Assembly: GCA_022563625.1 (NCBI GenBank)
Contig: JADFNA010000029.1
Location: 1 to 10,349 of the forward strand
DNA length: 10,349 nucleotides
Origin: Candidatus Zixiibacteriota bacterium
Lineage (GTDB): Bacteria > Zixibacteria > MSB-5A5 > GN15 > JACZUZ01
Direction of reading: 5' to 3'
Part shown: piece by piece, positions 6,622 through 10,349 of the stretch
How positions within the stretch are numbered: the stretch's first letter is position 1
Layout of the letters: every line of letters starts with the position of its first letter
Translations under genes and position numbers: made by a program
Notes under the pieces: model-generated
The model's database searches: none
What the model saw: only the letters and a program-made list of their open reading frames with translations
What the model was told of the DNA's origin: nothing

Positions 6622-8709
6622 TCAGGCTCCGCACGTCAACCCGGCCGGACCGCAGACCGGCGGTAGGCCGCCGGCGAAAATGCGGGCGATCAGGTACGTA
6701 ACATCGGCGATGTTGACCGAGCCGTCGCCGTTTGCATCGGCTTCTCCACAACATTCCGGCGCGGTTCCTCCGGCAAAAATACGGGCTATCAAGAACGTTA
6801 CATCAGCTATGCCGACTTTAGAATCGCCATTGACATCGCCACCCGCTACACAGCAGGGCGCGGCGGCCAGGCTGTAACTCAGTGAAAAGGTTTTCGGGGC
6901 GCCGACGAATGAGCCGTCGACTGTGATGTCTGCCGTTGCCGTTCCGAGTGGAATGCCGTTTGCGTTCAGAGACACGACGCCCGTATCAGAATTGTTGGCG
7001 CCGGAGAGAATTGTTGGGCCGAACCCCGAGATTGTAATGGCGCCCGGCGGGTCGCTATTTGTCACTGTAATCGTCAGGTCCGTGATATCCGCATTTCCGA
7101 TATTCTCCAGTATCCAGTCGAATGTCGTGTCAGTTGTCGGAACAAGTAATTCCGCTATCGTAAATACACTGGCTTCCGGCAGGCTGCTGGCCAGGATGGA
7201 AGAGGGTATCGGCTCGACACAACCAAAGCGAACTGTCTTGACCATATTGTCCGTCCAGCCGCCCTCGGATTGAAGCGCTGTGCCGGGGTCACTGTCATTA
7301 ATGTACATTGCAACCAAGAAATCTGCGCCGGTGTATGATGCATCAAGGTTGTCGGTTAAATTTGTTAAGGCAATAAAATCAAAGCCGGTGATGTCGATGC
7401 CATAACGGATCACGCTATGCCACACGTCAGAATCGCAGTCCGGCAGAGGAGAGCCGGGGAGCGTGTCACACTGCGGGGTGTAGGTGTTGGTCAAGTTGCG
7501 TGGAGCGTCCCAGGTGAAGCCTCCGTCACCTGATATGGAAACATAAATATCCCCATTGGCGGCTCCGAGTGAATCACCAGTAAGCGCCCGCTCGGAGCAG
7601 TCATCACCTTTACCCAATGGCACAGGCGCGAATTGTGTGTAACTTAAGTACAGCTTGTTATTGCAGGCGGACAGTTGTGGATTGTCGAGATTTAGCGTAT
7701 TGTCTCCGCCGTTGCACAGAATTGGGTCCCAGTTAGCGTCTACAGCAGTGCGTACCGCGTTTGCGTTTTCGCTCCAGTGGAACATGCGGCTGCGCGTATT
7801 GAACGTTGCGTCATAGCCGACCCATTCAACGGCCTGCCAGACGACATGCAGTGAGTCTGCTTGATTGAAGAGAATGCTGAGTTTGGCATGTGGCGCCCAT
7901 CCGCCGGGATCGGCATTGGCGCGTTGTGTGACATTCTGTGTGGCGCCCCATGTGACACCTGCGTCTTCGGAGATCATGACATAAATGTCATTATCATTCT
8001 TGCCGGAAAGTTGTCCGTTGTAGCGCGATACCGAAGCGCCAAACTCTGTTCCATCACCACGCCCGCCGGACCAGGCGATTGCGACGCGGTCAGATTGCCG
8101 CGAGGCGGTGATGACGAAACTCTGTTCATATCCTGCTTGACCTATAACTACCCCTGATTCCCAGGGATTTGGTAACGGTCCCACTCTGCGCAGATACAAA
8201 CCGAGATTGTCAGCGTCAGTGCGATTTCCGGATACAACTACATGAGTGATCGGCGCCGCGCCTTCGGTAAGGGCAATCTGGGGCCAGTTAAAGGATACCG
8301 CATCGCCGGCCAGATGTGGGTACCACGTCATCGTATCGATAGCGCCTACGGCAAAGTCCGCAAGTGCGGGAGTTGAGTTTCTAGCGACCTGTGGTTTGGA
8401 AACGCTCCCATCGATTCCGAGACTTAGATTTATGTCGAAAGCTAGAATTGCTGTACCATCCATCGCTGCGTGAATAACGGAATGAGGTATTGGATCAGTG
8501 CAACCGATAATGTTGCAGGAGATTCCAACTCCACCAGTCCCATAAGACAAGACGCCGAGCGCCGGGACAAATGCATCGTAAAAGAGAGTTGGTAGAGGGG
8601 ATCCCTGAAAGTGAGAGGTAGTTGCCCAGACATAATTAATGGATTGGTCGAAACCGTTTGTTGCAACCTGCCTGCCCATGGACCCGATCTTTTGCCGATC
8701 ATGAGAAGT
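6622..8709 (-). CDS. 5'-truncated sialidase-like double-dockerin protein, paralogue C (probable gene remnant)
   Basis: About 695 codons recognisable as family sequence lie between 8709 and the stop at 6624-6622. Alignment to paralogues A and B starts abruptly at their 'CTF.D.QK.GSMGRQ' block: 8709-8677 encodes TSHDRQKIGSM, against TFHDLQKYGSM in A. The signal peptide and about 80 further residues are gone. The frame stays open to 8982, but that part is antisense to the polymerase gene and unlike any paralogue. The first internal ATG within the homology is at 8679, with no convincing ribosome binding site. Numbered from 8709, Asp boxes are SEDAGVTW (247-254) and SGDGGFTW (393-400), an Ig-like segment covers roughly 500-618, and two dockerins occupy 619-695 (GDVNGDSKVGIADV, ADANGDGSVNIADV). 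There is no internal frameshift or stop, so the damage is either recent or an assembly join. Without a signal peptide the product would not be exported by the family's usual route. A missing 5' end caused by a chimeric contig is equally possible. Confidence 0.85.
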   Translation of the reverse strand, partial: TSHDRQKIGSMGRQVATNGFDQSINYVWATTSHFQGSPLPTLFYDAFVPALGVLSYGTGGVGISCNIIGCTDPIPHSVIHAAMDGTAILAFDINLSLGIDGSVSKPQVARNSTPALADFAVGAIDTMTWYPHLAGDAVSFNWPQIALTEGAAPITHVVVSGNRTDADNLGLYLRRVGPLPNPWESGVVIGQAGYEQSFVITASRQSDRVAIAWSGGRGDGTEFGASVSRYNGQLSGKNDNDIYVMISEDAGVTWGATQNVTQRANADPGGWAPHAKLSILFNQADSLHVVWQAVEWVGYDATFNTRSRMFHWSENANAVRTAVDANWDPILCNGGDNTLNLDNPQLSACNNKLYLSYTQFAPVPLGKGDDCSERALTGDSLGAANGDIYVSISGDGGFTWDAPRNLTNTYTPQCDTLPGSPLPDCDSDVWHSVIRYGIDITGFDFIALTNLTDNLDASYTGADFLVAMYINDSDPGTALQSEGGWTDNMVKTVRFGCVEPIPSSILASSLPEASVFTIAELLVPTTDTTFDWILENIGNADITDLTITVTNSDPPGAITISGFGPTILSGANNSDTGVVSLNANGIPLGTATADITVDGSFVGAPKTFSLSYSLAAAPCCVAGGDVNGDSKVGIADVTFLIARIFAGGTAPECCGEADANGDGSVNIADVTYLIARIFAGGLPPVCGPAGLTCGA
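6674..6737 (-). repeat. Dockerin-coding DNA repeat, copy in paralogue C
   Basis: This is the partner of 3206-3269 and encodes the last dockerin half of paralogue C (57 of 64 bases shared). It is unusually similar at the DNA level compared with the N-terminal parts of the two genes, which are clearly diverged. Confidence 0.75.
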
Positions 8710-8712
8710 ATG
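8700..8712. other. Breakpoint between dockerin paralogue C and the polymerase gene
   Basis: To the left of about 8709 the DNA reads, on the minus strand, as family sequence (ACTTCTCATGATCGGC against ACTTTTCATGACCTGC in paralogue A). At 8710 the ATG of the polymerase begins. Two divergent genes thus meet with no intergenic region, no promoter and no polymerase ribosome binding site at normal spacing. This marks a deletion, a rearrangement or an assembly chimera. The bases 'agta' at the join also occur in paralogue A at the corresponding place, so microhomology of a few bases is possible. Confidence 0.7.
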
Positions 8713-9936
8713 AAAAAGAGGCTGATCGGGCATCTCGATGCGGATTGTTTTTACGTTTCCGCGGAACGGGTGCGGTTTCCGTTTTTGCGCGGCCAGCCGG
8801 TCGGGGTGCTGGGCAATCAGGGGGCGTGCGTCATCGCCAAAAGCTATGAGCTTAAGGCGAAGGGCGTTTCGACCGGCATGCCGATTTGGGACGCGGCAAA
8901 ACTCTGTCCCGAAGCGGTGTTCGTCAAACGGGACTTCCGCTGGTACGAGGTGCTTTCCCGAAAAATGCTCGATTTGTTGCATCAGGTTTCGCCCCGGGTC
9001 GAATACTACTCGATTGATGAAATGTTCTTCGATGCGACCGATCTACCACAGGTGTTCGGCCTGCCACGAGACGAGGCCGTCACGGAGCTTCAGCGGCGGA
9101 TGCTCGAGGAAATCGGCGTTCCTGCCAGCATTGGAATTGCCGCTACCAAAACGCTTGCCAAGCTGGGCTCGGATTCCGCCAAGCCGTTCGGTTGTCGGGT
9201 GTTGCTGGAAGACCCGGACTCGTTTCTGCAGTCTCAACCGGTCGGGGAATTGTGCGGCATCGGTCGGCGCAGTGAGCAAAAACTGGCCGAACATGGCATC
9301 TTAACGTGCTGGGATTTTTCGCAGGCCGATCGGTTGTTCATCCGAAATCTTCTCACCATCAAGGGAGAAGCGTTGTGGTACGAACTGCACGGGGATTCCG
9401 TTCAATCTATTCTCACAAAGCGGCCGCCGCATAAATGTATCAGTCGAGGAGGCAGCCTGGGAAAAGCAACGGCCGATCCTCGTCGGCTCACCGGCTGGGT
9501 CGCCCGCAACACCGAGCGGCTGATCGAGGAGTTGGATTATTACCAGGTGTTCACCCAACGGCTGACGATGATGCTGGAATTCAAGGAGGGGGGCGGCTGG
9601 TCGGGATCTGTTTCTCTCATGGAACCGACAGCCTCATTCAACACGCTGGTTGAGGCCGGAAAGATGTTAATGGCCGAAGCAAACGTGCCGACACGTGTCT
9701 CTCATATGCATTTACTGGCAGAGCCGTTGTGTTTTCGTCGCATGGTGCAGAGAAATCTGTTTTCCAGAGGGAACAATCCACGGTCCGAGCGGTTGGCCGC
9801 CGTCAAGCGACTCATAAACGAGAAAGTCGGCCGATTTGTCGTGCGGAGCGGCGATACGTTGCATCTTCCCGACATTTACGAGGATACAACGAACCGGTAC
9901 GACATTTGTGATGTTCATGGAAAAATGTGTTTCTGA
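8710..9936 (+). CDS. Y-family translesion DNA polymerase (DinB/UmuC superfamily)
   Basis: Predicted cytoplasmic lesion-bypass polymerase of 408 residues, adding nucleotides opposite damaged template bases. The start is placed at 8710 (MKKRLIGHLDADCFYVSAE) because family sequence begins there; ATG 8701 would add three residues. Visible features: catalytic D10 in HLDADCFY with Y15 as the likely steric gate; a UmuC-like finger segment (GNQGACVIAKSYELKAKGVS); catalytic D103-E104 in YYSIDEMFFD; the palm block ASIGIAATKTLAKLGSDSAKPFG (139-161); a helix-hairpin-helix around CGIG (182-185); the little-finger domain to about residue 340; a clamp-binding type pentapeptide QRNLF (347-351); and a terminal YDICDVHGKMCF. 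All catalytic residues are present. Length lies between typical DinB and UmuC, and the finger and tail resemble a subgroup I associate with Planctomycetes, so no symbol is given. No SOS box, promoter or well-spaced ribosome binding site precedes it, because the upstream DNA belongs to the truncated dockerin gene. Confidence 0.93.
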   Translation: MKKRLIGHLDADCFYVSAERVRFPFLRGQPVGVLGNQGACVIAKSYELKAKGVSTGMPIWDAAKLCPEAVFVKRDFRWYEVLSRKMLDLLHQVSPRVEYYSIDEMFFDATDLPQVFGLPRDEAVTELQRRMLEEIGVPASIGIAATKTLAKLGSDSAKPFGCRVLLEDPDSFLQSQPVGELCGIGRRSEQKLAEHGILTCWDFSQADRLFIRNLLTIKGEALWYELHGDSVQSILTKRPPHKCISRGGSLGKATADPRRLTGWVARNTERLIEELDYYQVFTQRLTMMLEFKEGGGWSGSVSLMEPTASFNTLVEAGKMLMAEANVPTRVSHMHLLAEPLCFRRMVQRNLFSRGNNPRSERLAAVKRLINEKVGRFVVRSGDTLHLPDIYEDTTNRYDICDVHGKMCF

Positions 9937-9966
9937 CTCTTAGAGCAATCCAACGAAACCACAGAA

Positions 9967-10000
9967 AGATCCCTGGGATTTTCCAAAATCCCAGGGATCT
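9967..10000. terminator. Perfect 16-bp palindrome downstream of the polymerase, terminator-like without U-tract
   Basis: The left arm, 9967-9982, is the exact reverse complement of the right arm, 9985-10000, with only CC between them. It lies 30 bases after the polymerase stop, where an intrinsic terminator would be expected. The stem ends in four A-T pairs at the loop, and on the plus strand it is followed by GGCGCTCC rather than a U-run. It could therefore be an atypical terminator, a transcript-stabilising hairpin or part of a repeat element. Each arm contains the heptamer AGGGATC or its complement, which also occurs in the adjacent repeat block. Confidence 0.55.
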
Positions 10001-10019
10001 GGCGCTCCTCATATCATAC

Positions 10020-10090
10020 AGGGATCAGGAGACAGGAGACAGGAAAATATTTTCTGATCCCTAATACCTGTTTCCTGACCCCTGTCTCCT
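10020..10090. repeat. Inverted arrays of AGG-type heptamers
   Basis: Between 10020 and 10040 three consecutive 7-base units of form AGGNNNC occur (AGGGATC, AGGAGAC, AGGAGAC), followed by a partial unit at 10041-10047. From 10056 to 10090 five units occur in the opposite orientation (gatccct, aatacct, gtttcct, gacccct, gtctcct), four of which fit the complement of AGGNNNC. The centre is AT-rich (AAAATATTTT). The ends pair, for example 10020-10028 with 10054-10062 over nine bases, so the block can form a hairpin. It is not a CRISPR array: there are no spacers. Confidence 0.7.
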
Positions 10091-10293
10091 CTCACGTGAC
10101 CATTTTGCGATCAATTTCATTGGTAACGAAGTATTAGACCCAGGGCAGCACGGTGGATTCGAATACGGCCAAGCTGTTTTTGCTTCATCGGGCGGCCGAT
10201 CACCAACTGTCGACTTTCGATAAACCGGTCGCTGTCCGCCAGCAGTTGTTTTTCATTCCACCGAGAGTCACAGGCTTTTAAGGAAACGTCAAC

Positions 10294-10349
10294 ATGACCG
10301 GCTATACCGTCCACACCGGGTCAACGGAAAAATTTAGCCAGGGATGGGA
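10294..10349 (+). CDS. Probable small conserved protein, N-terminal 18 codons only
   Basis: The ATG at 10294 follows AGGAAA (10281-10286) at seven bases and opens a frame MTGYTVHTGSTEKFSQGW that runs off the right edge. The phrase 'YTVHTGS..KFS.GWD' is one I recall from short uncharacterised bacterial proteins that often continue with a Lys-rich tail, in my memory mainly from Planctomycetes; this is recall, not a search. Function is unknown. Only 18 complete codons are visible, so the call rests on the ribosome binding site and this resemblance. Confidence 0.5.
   Translation, partial: MTGYTVHTGSTEKFSQGW

Larger units (their letters stand above)
9937..10293. other. Gene-free gap downstream of the polymerase
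   Basis: This 357-base stretch holds the palindrome at 9967-10000 and the heptamer block at 10020-10090. From 10091 to about 10280 I see no convincing gene, tRNA or promoter. Near its right end, AGGAAA at 10281-10286 is well placed as a ribosome binding site for the ATG at 10294, so the last part is probably the leader of that gene. Confidence 0.6.

Noticed and set aside
8611..8709. In-frame upstream extension of the polymerase frame
   Set aside because: This part is antisense to recognisable paralogue C sequence and looks unlike any polymerase N-terminus; family sequence starts at 8710.
8683..8730. Seven-base inverted repeat CCCGATC/GATCGGG straddling the junction
   Set aside because: Short, 34 bases apart and within coding sequence on both sides; probably chance rather than a recombination site.
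8710..8982. In-frame upstream extension of paralogue C on the minus strand
   Set aside because: It is the reverse complement of polymerase coding DNA, has no signal peptide and matches no paralogue.
10020..10090. CRISPR-like array
   Set aside because: Units are seven bases long, adjacent, inverted around a centre and without spacers; no cas gene is present.
10152..10165. Sequence resembling a tRNA T-loop (GGATTCGAATA)
   Set aside because: No acceptor stem, anticodon arm or CCA-type end can be found around it.
10117..10314. Minus-strand 65-codon frame with a GTG start
   Set aside because: No ribosome binding site, no recognisable sequence, and it overlaps head-on the better supported plus-strand start at 10294.

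Overview
The window is bacterial and splits into two parts at about position 8709/8710. From position 1 to 8709 every gene is on the minus strand and encodes a large, Cys-containing secreted protein. In transcription order these are: a 5'-truncated sialidase-like protein ending in two dockerin repeats (8709-6622); a full-length 1117-residue paralogue with an extra C-terminal module (6513-3160); an unrelated 373-residue secreted protein that also ends in two dockerins (2970-1849); and a third sialidase-like paralogue that runs off the left edge (1684-1). From 8710 to the right edge the genes are on the plus strand: a Y-family translesion DNA polymerase (8710-9936), a 357-base non-coding gap with two unusual palindromic or repetitive structures, and the first 18 codons of a probable small conserved protein (10294 onward).

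Source organism: the paired dockerins (GDANGDG...NIADVTFLIARIFAGG, each half preceded by Cys-Cys) and the N-terminal phrase 'SNNGNIG' of the extra module in the 1117-residue protein are, from memory, the style of secreted proteins of candidate phyla such as Zixibacteria and other FCB-group or planctomycete-like bacteria. The polymerase, with its UmuC-like core and C-terminal YDICDVHGKMCF, is the style I associate with Planctomycetes. The two halves therefore need not have the same origin, and they meet at a very abrupt junction. No typing gene is present, so phylum assignment is tentative.

How the genes work together: the three sialidase-like paralogues share an N-terminal module with Asp-box motifs (a beta-propeller signature), an Ig-like linker and, where the C terminus is visible, a double dockerin. 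No clear cohesin partner is visible, although the beta-sandwich of the 373-residue protein could be cohesin-like. The cluster looks like an expanded family of extracellular or cell-surface proteins rather than a metabolic pathway. The polymerase is functionally unrelated to it.

The main points of interest are the exact fusion of a beheaded dockerin gene to the polymerase start codon, the modular dockerin paralogue array, and the inverted heptamer repeats downstream of the polymerase.
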